A stretch of 62,877 nt of DNA from assembly GCF_001184025.1 (NCBI RefSeq), contig NZ_BBYG01000028.1, positions 1 through 62,877 on the forward strand. The letters are read 5' to 3'. This DNA is from Streptomyces maremycinicus (lineage in GTDB: Bacteria > Actinomycetota > Actinomycetes > Streptomycetales > Streptomycetaceae). Both the position numbers and the translations under genes were made by a program. Below the pieces are notes generated by a model. The model was not told where the DNA came from. It searched no databases and saw only the letters and a list, made by a program, of their open reading frames with translations. This document shows, piece by piece, positions 9,070-18,091 of this stretch; the first letter of the stretch is position 1; each line of letters begins with the position of its first letter.

Positions 9070-10602
9070 TCACTCCGCCGGTTCGAGGAAACCCTGCTCC
9101 ACCAGCAGGCGGATCTGGGCCGGAGTGCGGTCCCGCAGCAACACCGGATCCTCACCGACCAGTTGGGCGATGGCGTCGAGAATGCGGCCGGCGCTCAGCG
9201 AACCGTCGCACACGCCGGCGAAGCCCGCGCCGACCGTGTCCACCTTGGTGGCCCGGCGCATGCCGCGGTGCTGGCGCAGCACGACGTGCTCCGGGTCCTC
9301 GGCGCCGGGCAGCCCGACCTGCTCCTGGACGACCTCCGTGACCAGCCGGAAGCGCCCGGCGAGCAGCGCCGCGTCGTCATGGGCGCGCAGGTAGTCCAGC
9401 CGTTCGAAGTGCGCGAGGACCGCGTCACCCAAGGGCTGTTCCACGGGGTGCGGCCACTCCTCCACCGTGATCACGGGCTCCGCGGCCGTCGTACTGCGCA
9501 GCGTGATCCAGCCGAAGCCGACGGCCTTCACCTTGCGTGCCTCGAACTCGTCCAGCCAGGTGTCGTAGTGCGCCTGGTACGCGGTCTGGTCACCCCGGTG
9601 ATCACCGGCGTCCCGCAGCCAGAGCTCGGCGTACTGCGTGACGTCCTGCACCTCGCGCTGCACGATCCACGCGTCGCATCCGCGCGGCACCCATGACCGG
9701 AGCCGGTCCTGCCAGTTCTCCCCTTCCACGTGCTGCCAGTTGGCGAGGAACTGCGCGAACCCGCCCTCGCTCAGTCGCTCCCCCGCCCCTTGAACGAGCG
9801 AGCGGCACAGATCGTCCCCGCTCATCCCGCCGTCCCGGTAGGTCAGCCGGGCGCCCGGCGAGATCACGAACGGCGGATTGGACACGATCAGGTCGTAGGT
9901 CTCGTCGTCGCGGACCGGCTCGAACAGCGAGCCCTCGCGCAGGTCGGCCGCCGGAGCCCCGGACAGCGCGAGCGTGAGCGCGGTGATGTGCAGCGCGCGC
10001 GGGTTGAGGTCGGTCGCCGTCACGCGCGTCGCGTGCTGGGCGGCGTGCAGCGCCTGGATGCCGGAGCCGGTGCCGAGGTCGAGGGCGGCGGAGACGGGCG
10101 TGCGCACGGTGATACCGGCGAGGGTCGTCGACGCGCCGCCGACGCCCAGGACGACAGCCGTGTCCGCCTGACGGCCCTCGCTGCCGCTGCCGCCCGCGCC
10201 ACCGACCGCGCACCCGAGGTCGGAGATGATGAACCAGTCCTCACCGTCCGGCCCGCCGTACGGCCGTACGTCCACGGTCGCGGCGACCTCGTCCTCCCCC
10301 GTGAGGACCAGCCAGCCGCTCTCCACGCACGCGTGGACGGGCAGGAACTCCGCCACGCGCGCGTGCGGCACGGGCTGCTGGAGCAGGAAGAGGCGGACGA
10401 GCGTCTCCAGCGGCGTGTCCCCGCGGGTCGCGCGCAGCGCGGGCACGGTCTCGCTGCGGGCCAGGGCCGCGTAGGCGGGCGCGCCGAGCAGCTCGAGGAG
10501 ACCGTCCGCGGTGAAGGAGGCCGCGAGCAGCGCCTCGCGCAGCGCGACGGCCACCTCGGGGCGGTCGACGGAGGGCAGAGGGGAGAGGGTGGCGTTACTC
10601 AC
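9070..10602 (-). CDS. Class I SAM-dependent methyltransferase (HemK/RsmC-like)
   Basis: A 510-residue protein. An N-terminal domain of about 160 residues is followed by a Rossmann methyltransferase core. The SAM-binding motif is ALDLGTGSGIQALHAA near residue 190. ATDLNPRALHIT follows, and the catalytic signature DLIVSNPPFVISPG lies near 255. NPPF/Y is typical of enzymes methylating an exocyclic or amide nitrogen, such as RsmC or PrmC, so an rRNA or protein amide target is likely. The exact substrate cannot be read. I prefer GTG 10602 (MSNATLSPL): GACAAT lies seven bases upstream, suggesting a leaderless start. ATG 10611 is possible. Confidence 0.85.
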   Translation of the reverse strand: MSNATLSPLPSVDRPEVAVALREALLAASFTADGLLELLGAPAYAALARSETVPALRATRGDTPLETLVRLFLLQQPVPHARVAEFLPVHACVESGWLVLTGEDEVAATVDVRPYGGPDGEDWFIISDLGCAVGGAGGSGSEGRQADTAVVLGVGGASTTLAGITVRTPVSAALDLGTGSGIQALHAAQHATRVTATDLNPRALHITALTLALSGAPAADLREGSLFEPVRDDETYDLIVSNPPFVISPGARLTYRDGGMSGDDLCRSLVQGAGERLSEGGFAQFLANWQHVEGENWQDRLRSWVPRGCDAWIVQREVQDVTQYAELWLRDAGDHRGDQTAYQAHYDTWLDEFEARKVKAVGFGWITLRSTTAAEPVITVEEWPHPVEQPLGDAVLAHFERLDYLRAHDDAALLAGRFRLVTEVVQEQVGLPGAEDPEHVVLRQHRGMRRATKVDTVGAGFAGVCDGSLSAGRILDAIAQLVGEDPVLLRDRTPAQIRLLVEQGFLEPAE

Positions 10603-10667
10603 GCCCCCCATTGTCTCCCGTCACCACCGGGGGCGCGTGCCCCCGGGGCGTTCGCGGCCGCGCGGCC

Positions 10668-11252
10668 TCAGCTGGTGGTCGCGCGGGCCGAGGCGGAGGA
10701 GGCCACCTTCTGGCAGCTGGGCTGGTCGGCCATGGCGCTCTTGACGTCACCCTGCTCGAGGTTCTTCAGCGCGGTGTTGCCGCTCTTGCTGAGTTCACCG
10801 AGGTCGGTGGCGATGTCCTGGAGGCCGTCGGCGAACTTCGCCTGGTCCTTGGTGTCCAGCGCGTCGACCTGCTTCTTCAGGCCCGCGTAGGAGGTCGAGA
10901 GGCTGGTGAGCGCCGAGACGGCGTCCTTCTGCTTCTTCGCGCCGTCGTCGACGCCGGGCGGTGTCCCGGCCTTCTGGACGGCCTGGGCGAGCGCGCCGTA
11001 GGCGTCGGACATGTCCTGGAAGGCCTGCGAGTCGGTCTTCTGGACGTTCGCCGGAGCGTTGTTGTCCGTGGCGGCCTGCTTGATCGCGGCGTTGGCCGCG
11101 TCGACCTTCGCGTCCTGGGCAGGCAGCGCGTCGCAGACCTGCTTGGCCCAGGCGTCGAGCTCCTTGTTGCCGTCGTCGTCACTGCTGCATCCGGTCAGCG
11201 CCAGTACCAGTACCGCACCGCCGGACAGCACGGCCGCGAGCTTCTTGTTCAC
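10668..11252 (-). CDS. Small secreted lipoprotein, helical, unknown function
   Basis: A 194-residue protein beginning MNKKLAAVLSGGAVLVLALTGCSSD. It has a short lipoprotein signal peptide with lipobox LALTGC and lipid attachment at Cys about 22. The mature part is alanine, lysine and aspartate rich, predicted helical, with another cysteine early (KQVCDAL) and one late (QPSCQKV) that may pair. GTG 11252 is preferred since GGAAGGG lies just upstream; ATG 11270 would add six residues. No enzymatic motif is visible. It is a single gene between the methyltransferase and hppA. Confidence 0.82.
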   Translation of the reverse strand: MNKKLAAVLSGGAVLVLALTGCSSDDDGNKELDAWAKQVCDALPAQDAKVDAANAAIKQAATDNNAPANVQKTDSQAFQDMSDAYGALAQAVQKAGTPPGVDDGAKKQKDAVSALTSLSTSYAGLKKQVDALDTKDQAKFADGLQDIATDLGELSKSGNTALKNLEQGDVKSAMADQPSCQKVASSASARATTS

Positions 11253-11399
11253 CGGGTTGGTCCCTTCCATGGCTCTCGGCCCCGGAACATACACGGCAAC
11301 CGGGCGAGAACCCCAGAATGAATGTCCGCTATGCAGGTTATTGCAGCCATTTGCACCAGGAGAGAGAAGGCTCACGGCTCCGACACATACCCACCACAA

Positions 11400-11435
11400 C
11401 GGGCGGGCGACGCGACAACGCGCGTCACCCGCCCG
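11400..11435 (-). terminator. Terminator-like hairpin downstream of hppA
   Basis: A 15-base arm CGGGCGGGCGACGCG pairs with CGCGTCACCCGCCCG with one mismatch around a six-base loop. It lies 30 bases after the hppA stop on the minus strand. Confidence 0.6.
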
Positions 11436-11464
11436 CCCTTTGAACTGGGCACCGGTGGGCCGGC

Positions 11465-13870
11465 CTACGAAATCACCGCCGGATCGGCGGACTTGGACGA
11501 AGAACCGGCATTGTCCTCGTCACCCACGGCGATCCCGCGCCGCTTGGAGATGTACACCGCGGCCACGACCACCGCGAGTGCCAGGACCGCGATCAGGATC
11601 CGTACGCCGATGCTCTTGTCCTCGCCGTAGCTGAACTTGATCACGGCCGGCGCGATGAGCAGCGCCACCAGGTTCATGACCTTCAGCAGCGGGTTGATCG
11701 CGGGACCCGCGGTGTCCTTGAACGGGTCGCCGACCGTGTCCCCGATCACCGTGGCCGCATGGGCCTCGCTGCCCTTGCCGCCGTGGTGACCGTCCTCGAC
11801 GAGCTTCTTGGCGTTGTCCCACGCGCCGCCGGAGTTGGCGAGGAAGACGGCCATCAGCGTGCCGGTGCCGATCGCGCCCGCGAGGAACGCTCCCAGCGCG
11901 CCGACCCCGAGGGTGAACCCGATGAAGATGGGCGCCAGCACCGCGAGCAGTCCGGGCGTCGCCAGCTCGCGCAGGGCGTCCCGGGTACAGATGTCCACGA
12001 CCTTGCCGTACTCCGGCTCCTCGCTGTAGTCCATGATCCCGGGGTGCTCGCGGAACTGCCGCCGCACCTCGAACACCACGGAACCCGCCGACCGCGACAC
12101 CGCGTTGATCGCCAGCCCCGAGAAGAGGAAGACGACCGCCGCGCCCGCGATGAGCCCGACGAGGTTGTTGGGCTGCGAGATGTCCATCATCAGACTCATC
12201 GGCGCGCCCGCCCCGGAGAGTTTCTCCCCGACGTCCTGCGCACCCGTCGTGATGGCGTCCCGGTACGACCCGAAGAGCGCCGACGCCGCCAGCACGGCGG
12301 TGGCGATGGCGATGCCCTTGGTGATGGCCTTCGTCGTGTTGCCGACGGCGTCCAGGTTGGTGAGCACCTGCGCGCCCGCACCCTGGACGTCACCGGACAT
12401 CTCGGCGATGCCCTGCGCGTTGTCGGAGACCGGGCCGAAGGTGTCCATGGCGACGATCACGCCGACCGTGGTGAGCAGCCCGGTGCCGGCCAACGCCACC
12501 GCGAACAGCGCCAGCATGATCGACGTACCGCCGAGCAGGAACGCCCCGTAGACCCCCAGGCCGATCAACAAGGCGGTGTAGACGGCCGATTCGAGGCCGA
12601 CGGAGATACCGGCGAGGACGACGGTGGCGGGGCCCGTCAGCGACGACTTGCCGATGTCGCGCACCGGTCGGCGGCTGGTCTCGGTGAAGTAGCCCGTCAA
12701 CTGCTGGATGACCGCGGCCAGGAGGATGCCGATCGCCACCGCGACGAGTGCGAGCACACGCGGGTCGCCGTTCTTGCCCTGGATCGCCGCGTCGGTGACG
12801 CCGTCGAGATCGGCGTACTTGCCGGGGAGATAGAGGAACACGGCCACCGCGACCAGCACGAGCGAGATCACCGCGGAGATGAAGAAGCCCCGGTTGATCG
12901 CGGTCATGCCGCTGCGGTCGGTGCGCCGCGGGGCGACCGCGAAGATGCCGATCATGGCCGTGAGCACACCGATGGCGGGAACGAGCAGCGGGAAGGCGAG
13001 CCCGGCGTCGCCGAAGGCCGCCTTGCCGAGGATCAGCGCGGCGACCAGGGTCACGGCGTACGACTCGAACAGGTCGGCCGCCATGCCCGCGCAGTCGCCG
13101 ACGTTGTCGCCCACGTTGTCGGCGATGGTCGCGGCATTGCGCGGATCGTCCTCCGGAATGCCCTGCTCGACCTTGCCGACCAGGTCGGCGCCGACGTCGG
13201 CGGCCTTGGTGAAGATGCCGCCGCCCACCCTCATGAACATGGCGATGAGGGCCGCGCCGAGTCCGAATCCCTCCAGCACCTTCGGCGCGTCGGCCGCGTA
13301 GACCAGCACCACACAGGAGGCGCCGAGCAGACCGAGCCCCACCGTGAACATGCCGACCACGCCGCCCGTGCGAAATGCGATCTTCATTGCCTTGTGCGAG
13401 ACGGCGGTGAGATCCTTTTCCGGTTCGCCTTCCGCCGGAGTCGCTTCCCGGGCGGCCGCGGCGACGCGCACATTACTGCGCACCGCCAGCCACATCCCGA
13501 TATAGCCGGTGATCGCCGAGAACCCGGCACCGATCAGGAAGAAGATCGATCGTCCGGCACGCTGTTTCCAGTCGTCCGCGGGCAGCAAGAAGAGCAGGAA
13601 GAACACGACGACGGCGAATACGCCGAGTGTGCGCAGCTGACGGGACAGATACGCGTTGGCGCCTTCCTGGACCGCCGCGGCGATCTTCTTCATGCTGTCG
13701 GTGCCTTCGCCGGCCGCGAGCACCTGGCGCAGTAGCACGCCCGCAACCACGAGCGCGGCCAGCGCCACGACCGCGATGACCACCACGAGCAGGCGGTTGC
13801 CGTCGGTCAGCACTGCGGCTGCGAAGGTTGTGGACTGGTCCAACCGATGAGGGGTAGAAAGCCCCGCCAT
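11465..13870 (-). CDS. hppA: Proton-pumping membrane pyrophosphatase
   Basis: Hydrolyses cytoplasmic pyrophosphate and pumps protons out. The 801 residues contain about 16 membrane spans. Signature motifs are DVGADLVGKVE near residue 225, the DNVGDNVGDCAGMAADLFES segment, and VAMDTFGPVSDNAQGIAEM. The segment GNTTKAITKG has lysine and threonine at the positions that distinguish potassium-independent enzymes; potassium-dependent ones have alanine and glycine there. This is therefore predicted to be a K+-independent H+ pump. ATG 13870 has a perfect AAGGAGGACGA ribosome site. The upstream region (13998-14107) carries an unusual repeat array described separately. Confidence 0.96.
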   Translation of the reverse strand: MAGLSTPHRLDQSTTFAAAVLTDGNRLLVVVIAVVALAALVVAGVLLRQVLAAGEGTDSMKKIAAAVQEGANAYLSRQLRTLGVFAVVVFFLLFLLPADDWKQRAGRSIFFLIGAGFSAITGYIGMWLAVRSNVRVAAAAREATPAEGEPEKDLTAVSHKAMKIAFRTGGVVGMFTVGLGLLGASCVVLVYAADAPKVLEGFGLGAALIAMFMRVGGGIFTKAADVGADLVGKVEQGIPEDDPRNAATIADNVGDNVGDCAGMAADLFESYAVTLVAALILGKAAFGDAGLAFPLLVPAIGVLTAMIGIFAVAPRRTDRSGMTAINRGFFISAVISLVLVAVAVFLYLPGKYADLDGVTDAAIQGKNGDPRVLALVAVAIGILLAAVIQQLTGYFTETSRRPVRDIGKSSLTGPATVVLAGISVGLESAVYTALLIGLGVYGAFLLGGTSIMLALFAVALAGTGLLTTVGVIVAMDTFGPVSDNAQGIAEMSGDVQGAGAQVLTNLDAVGNTTKAITKGIAIATAVLAASALFGSYRDAITTGAQDVGEKLSGAGAPMSLMMDISQPNNLVGLIAGAAVVFLFSGLAINAVSRSAGSVVFEVRRQFREHPGIMDYSEEPEYGKVVDICTRDALRELATPGLLAVLAPIFIGFTLGVGALGAFLAGAIGTGTLMAVFLANSGGAWDNAKKLVEDGHHGGKGSEAHAATVIGDTVGDPFKDTAGPAINPLLKVMNLVALLIAPAVIKFSYGEDKSIGVRILIAVLALAVVVAAVYISKRRGIAVGDEDNAGSSSKSADPAVIS

Positions 13871-13997
13871 TCGTCCTCCTTGACGCTTGGGCTGAGCTCA
13901 AGATGTGGACGGATTGTAGGTACCGGAACCTGATCAAAACAGTGTGCGGCAAGCGGAATTCGCCTTCGCACGCAAAACCCGCACGATCTCGCTCGGT

Positions 13998-14107
13998 AAT
14001 GCCTTCAAGGCATTGTGGCTCGTGAATTGATTCACGATATTCGCGACAAGATTCACTACGCCAAGATTCACTTCACCGAGAATCCAAGATTCAGATTCCA
14101 AGATTCA
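13998..14107. promoter_or_regulatory. AAGATTCA direct-repeat array with two palindromes upstream of hppA
   Basis: Within the 350-base gap 13871-14220 there are four exact AAGATTCA copies (14048, 14063, 14086, 14100). There is also a palindrome AATGCCTT-C-AAGGCATT at 13998-14014 and a second palindrome CGTGAAT-TG-ATTCACG at 14021-14036. The stretch is far richer in A and T than its surroundings. It precedes the hppA start on the minus strand and follows the apgA terminator. It looks like an operator array, but no known regulator box is recognised. Confidence 0.5.
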
Positions 14108-14151
14108 TTTCACGGAACCACTGTAAGCGCGGTCGCCGACCTCCGCACATG

Positions 14152-14182
14152 CCGAAGGGCCCTACGAGGTAGGGCCCTTCGG
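14152..14182 (-). terminator. Perfect 14-pair terminator after bldG-apgA
   Basis: CCGAAGGGCCCTAC and GTAGGGCCCTTCGG flank a three-base loop, 38 bases beyond the apgA stop. Confidence 0.75.
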
Positions 14183-14220
14183 GTGAATGAATCTCCGGGT
14201 GAGCGCAGTGCGCCGCCCGG

Positions 14221-14655
14221 TCAGGACAGTGTCGCGGTCACCGGCGTGGTCGGCCAGGTCATGCGGATCAGCCCGCCGTGCTCGCCCGCGGAGACCTCGA
14301 CGTCGTCGACGAGGCCGCTGATGACCGCCAGGCCCATCTCGTCCTCCTCGGTCTCCACGTCCGCGTCCGTGGCCGAACCGGGCGCCCGGTCACCGGGTGC
14401 CGAGCGCGGCGCCTCGTCGCCGACCTCGATGGAGAACTGTTTCTCCTCCTCGATCAGCGACACCTTCACCGGCGCGGTGATGCCACCGCTCTGGTGCAGT
14501 CCGACGGCACGGGTGCAGGCCTCGCCGACCGCGAGCCTGACCTCGTCGAGGACGGCCTCGTCCACTCCGGCCCTGCGCGCCACCGCTGCCGCCACCAGTC
14601 GGGCGGTCCTGACGTGCTCGGGCAGCGCGCTGAAGCGGAGTTCAACGGTGGCCAT
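14221..14655 (-). CDS. apgA: Anti-sigma factor partner of BldG (RsbW-like kinase fold)
   Basis: A 144-residue GHKL-type ATPase-fold anti-sigma factor. It carries an N-box-like segment LDEVRLAVGEACTRAVGLHQ near residues 37-56 and a G-box-like EMGLAVISGLVDDVEV near 105-120. Between them lies an acidic, low-complexity insertion GDRAPGSATDADVETEEDE. The family binds sigma factors, and the cognate antagonist, when unphosphorylated, releases them. In S. coelicolor the gene next to bldG encodes ApgA, shown to interact with BldG (from memory). It is the second gene of the bldG operon, 110 bases downstream, with GAGGGGGACGC before ATG 14655. Confidence 0.88.
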   Translation of the reverse strand: MATVELRFSALPEHVRTARLVAAAVARRAGVDEAVLDEVRLAVGEACTRAVGLHQSGGITAPVKVSLIEEEKQFSIEVGDEAPRSAPGDRAPGSATDADVETEEDEMGLAVISGLVDDVEVSAGEHGGLIRMTWPTTPVTATLS

Positions 14656-14765
14656 GCGTCCCCCTCGGAACTACGGGCGTGCTGTCGGGGGGCCGGGCCA
14701 CCGAGCCCGGACCCCCTCTTTGTTCGACCAGCCGTGCCGGGCCGCGCGGGCCCGGGACGGGATGG

Positions 14766-15107
14766 TCAGTCAGTGGCAGCGACCGCTTCGTCGACCGAGG
14801 TGTGGATCGGGAACACCTTGGTCAGACCGGTAATGCGGAAGATCTTCAAAATACGCTCCTGGTTGCAGACCAGGCGGAGCGAGCCCTCATGGGCACGCAC
14901 CCGCTTCAGTCCGCCGACCAGCACGCCGAGCCCGGTGGAGTCGAGGAAGTCCACGCCCTCCATGTCCACGACGAGGTGGAAATTCCCGTCGTTCACCAGC
15001 TCGACCAGCTGCTCGCGCAACTTGGGCGCGGTATATACGTCGATTTCGCCACCGACCTCGACGACCGTACGATCGCCGACGGTACGGGTCGACAGAGACA
15101 GGTCCAC
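14766..15107 (-). CDS. bldG: Anti-sigma factor antagonist BldG (STAS domain)
   Basis: A 113-residue single STAS domain. The conserved phosphorylation site is in VDFLDSTGLGVLVGGL near residue 57, where the serine is phosphorylated by the partner kinase. BldG is required for aerial mycelium formation and antibiotic production in S. coelicolor. It starts at GTG 15107 with an ideal GGAGGATCC leader. It is divergent from the helicase gene, with 81 bases between the two starts, and is followed by apgA. Confidence 0.96.
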   Translation of the reverse strand: MDLSLSTRTVGDRTVVEVGGEIDVYTAPKLREQLVELVNDGNFHLVVDMEGVDFLDSTGLGVLVGGLKRVRAHEGSLRLVCNQERILKIFRITGLTKVFPIHTSVDEAVAATD

Positions 15108-15188
15108 GGATCCTCCAGCACCTTGCTATCGAGCGGTCGCCCCTCGGAACACCTGGGCAGGAGTCCCCGGGACGGTACGCCAGCCGCC

Positions 15189-17786
15189 ATGGCATTCAAT
15201 CACTTACCGGCAGGCGTGCACGACGCCTTGGCCCCATTGTCCGTCACGCCAGTGACACACTCGGTGCCGATGGCCAAGAATCACCGATCCGATCGACCCT
15301 CGCCCGAGGCCGTGCCCCGCCTGTCCCCGGACACGATCCTGGACCGGCTCGCCCCGGGACCGAGCCGGGCCTCGCGCATCACTCATACGGAGCACTTGCC
15401 CCCGCGCGCGGGCCGCCATGCCGTCTGGCCGGACCGGATTCGCCCCGAGGTCATCGCGGCCGTGCAGGCCTGCGGCATCGAACACCCCTGGGCCCACCAG
15501 GCCCGGGCCGCCGAGCACGCCCTCGACGGCGAGTCCGTGGTCGTCGCCACGGGCACCGCGTCCGGCAAGTCCCTGGCCTACCTCGTACCGGTCCTCACGG
15601 CCCTCCTGGAGGGCTCCGAAGCCCCGAACGGCCGCGGGGCCACCACGCTCTACCTGGCCCCCACCAAGGCTCTGGCAGCGGACCAGTGCCGCTCCGTGAA
15701 GGAACTTTCACAACCCCTCGGCAACGCGGTCCGGCCGGCCGTGTACGACGGCGACACCCCGTTCGAGGAGCGGGAGTGGATCCGCCAGTACGCCAACTAC
15801 GTCCTCACCAACCCGGACATGCTGCACCGGGGCATCCTCCCGTCCCACCCCCGCTGGTCCTCCTTCCTGAAGTCCCTGAAGTACGTCGTCATCGACGAGT
15901 GCCACACCTACCGCGGGGTGTTCGGCTCCCACGTCGCCCACGTGCTGCGCCGGCTGCGCCGCCTGTGCGCCCGCTACGGCGCCTCCCCGGTCTTCCTGCT
16001 GGCCTCCGCGACGGCCGCCGAACCCGCGGTGGCCGCCGGGCGCCTCACCGGCCTCCCGGTCGTCGAGGTCGCCGACGACGCCTCGCCCCGGGGTGAACTG
16101 GTGTTCGCCCTGTGGGAGCCCCCGCTCACCGAGATGATGGGCGAGAAGGGCGCACCCGTCCGGCGTACCGCCACCGCCGAGACCGCCGACCTGCTCACCG
16201 ACCTCGCCGTCCAGGGCGTGCGCACCGTCGCCTTCGTCCGCTCCCGGCGGGGCGCCGAGCTGATCGCGGTGATCGCCCAGGAGCGCCTCGCCGAGGTCGA
16301 CCGCTCACTGGCCCGGCGTGTCGCGGCCTACCGCGGCGGATACCTCCCCGAGGAACGGCGCGCCCTGGAGCAGGCCCTGCACTCGGGCGAACTCCTCGGC
16401 CTCGCCGCGACCACCGCCCTGGAGCTCGGCATCGACGTCTCCGGACTCGACGCCGTCCTGATCGCCGGCTACCCGGGCACACGCGCCTCCCTGTGGCAGC
16501 AGGCCGGCCGCGCGGGCCGGTCCGGGCAGGGCGCGCTGGCGGTGCTCGTCGCCCGCGACGACCCGCTGGACACCTTCCTGGTCCATCACCCGGAGGCGCT
16601 GTTCGACCGTCCGGTGGAATCGACGGTCCTCGACCCCGACAACCCCTACGTCCTGGCCCCGCACCTGTGCGCGGCCGCCGCGGAACTCCCGCTGACCGAC
16701 GAGGATCTGGCCCTCTTCGGCCCCGAGGCCGAGGGCCTGCTGCCGCAACTGGAGGCCGCGAAGCTGCTGCGTCGCCGGACCAAGGCCTGGCACTGGACCC
16801 GCCGGGAACGGGCCGCCGACCTCGCGGACATCCGCGGCGAGGGCGGCCGCCCCGTCCAGGTGGTCGAGGCCGGCACCGGCCGACTGCTCGGCACGGTCGA
16901 CGCGGGCTCCTCCCACACCACCGTCCACGAGGGCGCCGTCCACCTCCATCAGGGCCGCACGTATCTCGTGCGTTCCCTGGACCTGGAGGACTCCGTCGCC
17001 CTGGTCCAGGAGGCCGACCCCCCTTACTCGACGGTGGCCCGGGACACGACGTCGATCTCCGTCCTGGAGACGGACGTCGAGATCCCCTGGGGCCAGGGCC
17101 GGTTGTGCTACGGCTCCGTAGAAGTCACCAACCAGGTCGTCTCCTTCCTGCGTCGCCGGGTCATCACCGGTGAAGTCCTGGGCGAGTCGAAGCTCGACCT
17201 CCCTCCTCGTACGCTGCGCACCCGTGCCGTGTGGTGGACCGTCACCGAGGACCAACTGGACGCGGCCCGGATCAACCCGGAGATCCTCGGCGGGGCCCTG
17301 CACGCCGCCGAACACGCCTCGATCGGCATGCTGCCCCTCTTCGCGACCTGCGACCGCTGGGACATCGGCGGCGTCTCGGTCCCCCTCCACCCCGACACCC
17401 TGTTGCCGACGGTCTTCGTCTACGACGGCCATCCCGGCGGCGCGGGCTTCGCGGAACGGGCCTTCCACACGGCGCGCTCCTGGCTGACGGCCACCCGCCA
17501 GGCCATCGCCTCCTGCGAGTGCGAGGCGGGCTGCCCGTCCTGCATCCAGTCACCCAAGTGCGGCAACGGCAACGACCCCCTGCACAAGAGGGGAGCCATC
17601 AGGCTGCTCACGGAACTGCTGCGCGAGGCACCCGAGGAGAAGCACCCCGAGGACGGGGGTCCCGACGGCATAGGTCCTGACGGCATAGGTCCTGACGGCA
17701 AGGGTTCCGAGGAGAAGGTTCAGGGGGCGGAGGCTCAGGGGGCGCAGACCCAGGGGGCGAAGACTCAGGGGGAGCGGCCGCAGTAG
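15189..17786 (+). CDS. DEXH helicase with DUF1998 zinc domain (MrfA/YprA family)
   Basis: An 865-residue superfamily 2 helicase. Walker A is ATGTASGKSLAY, the Walker B box is VVIDECHTYRG (DECH), and later motifs include ASATAAEPA and GRAGRSGQGAL. The C-terminal DUF1998-type region ends in a four-cysteine cluster, CECEAGCPSCIQSPKCG. B. subtilis MrfA (YprA), of this architecture, acts in mitomycin C repair, so a DNA-repair role is likely. The final 45 residues are repeats (GIGPDG three times, then QGA units) that look like expanded sequence. ATG 15189 is the first start after bldG. ATG 15270 (MAKNHRSDRP) is an alternative, and neither has a strong ribosome site. Confidence 0.9.
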   Translation: MAFNHLPAGVHDALAPLSVTPVTHSVPMAKNHRSDRPSPEAVPRLSPDTILDRLAPGPSRASRITHTEHLPPRAGRHAVWPDRIRPEVIAAVQACGIEHPWAHQARAAEHALDGESVVVATGTASGKSLAYLVPVLTALLEGSEAPNGRGATTLYLAPTKALAADQCRSVKELSQPLGNAVRPAVYDGDTPFEEREWIRQYANYVLTNPDMLHRGILPSHPRWSSFLKSLKYVVIDECHTYRGVFGSHVAHVLRRLRRLCARYGASPVFLLASATAAEPAVAAGRLTGLPVVEVADDASPRGELVFALWEPPLTEMMGEKGAPVRRTATAETADLLTDLAVQGVRTVAFVRSRRGAELIAVIAQERLAEVDRSLARRVAAYRGGYLPEERRALEQALHSGELLGLAATTALELGIDVSGLDAVLIAGYPGTRASLWQQAGRAGRSGQGALAVLVARDDPLDTFLVHHPEALFDRPVESTVLDPDNPYVLAPHLCAAAAELPLTDEDLALFGPEAEGLLPQLEAAKLLRRRTKAWHWTRRERAADLADIRGEGGRPVQVVEAGTGRLLGTVDAGSSHTTVHEGAVHLHQGRTYLVRSLDLEDSVALVQEADPPYSTVARDTTSISVLETDVEIPWGQGRLCYGSVEVTNQVVSFLRRRVITGEVLGESKLDLPPRTLRTRAVWWTVTEDQLDAARINPEILGGALHAAEHASIGMLPLFATCDRWDIGGVSVPLHPDTLLPTVFVYDGHPGGAGFAERAFHTARSWLTATRQAIASCECEAGCPSCIQSPKCGNGNDPLHKRGAIRLLTELLREAPEEKHPEDGGPDGIGPDGIGPDGKGSEEKVQGAEAQGAQTQGAKTQGERPQ

Positions 17787-18000
17787 GGGTTGGGGAGGGA
17801 GCCGGCGTGGGCGGGCTGCGGCAGCCTCAGCAGGCCCAAGCTCAATCCCAGGCCCAGGCCCCCCGGGCCTCAAGGCAAGGACCAAGCCCGGGCCCCCCGA
17901 GCCTCAAAGCAATGCCCAAGCCCAGGCCCCCCGAGCATCAAGGCCAGCCCCAGACCCAGCACAGGCACCAGCTCCGGAACCGGTCGGGCCGCCAGCCCCC

Positions 18001-18087
18001 AGCCCTCAGCCCTCAGCCCTCAGCCCTCAGCCCTCAGCCCTCAGCCCTCAGCCCTCAGCCCTCAGCCCTCAGCCCTCAGCCCTCAGC
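18001..18087. repeat. Twelve perfect copies of heptamer AGCCCTC
   Basis: The array is exact for 12.4 units, with one mismatched unit just before it (17994-18000). It sits in the 305-base convergent gap 17787-18091 between the helicase and the tad cluster. The gap also contains looser repeats of CCAGGCCCCCCGAGC. No gene is visible; the plus-strand frame reading SPQPSAL repeats is a consequence of the array. Confidence 0.95.
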
Positions 18088-18091
18088 GAGG

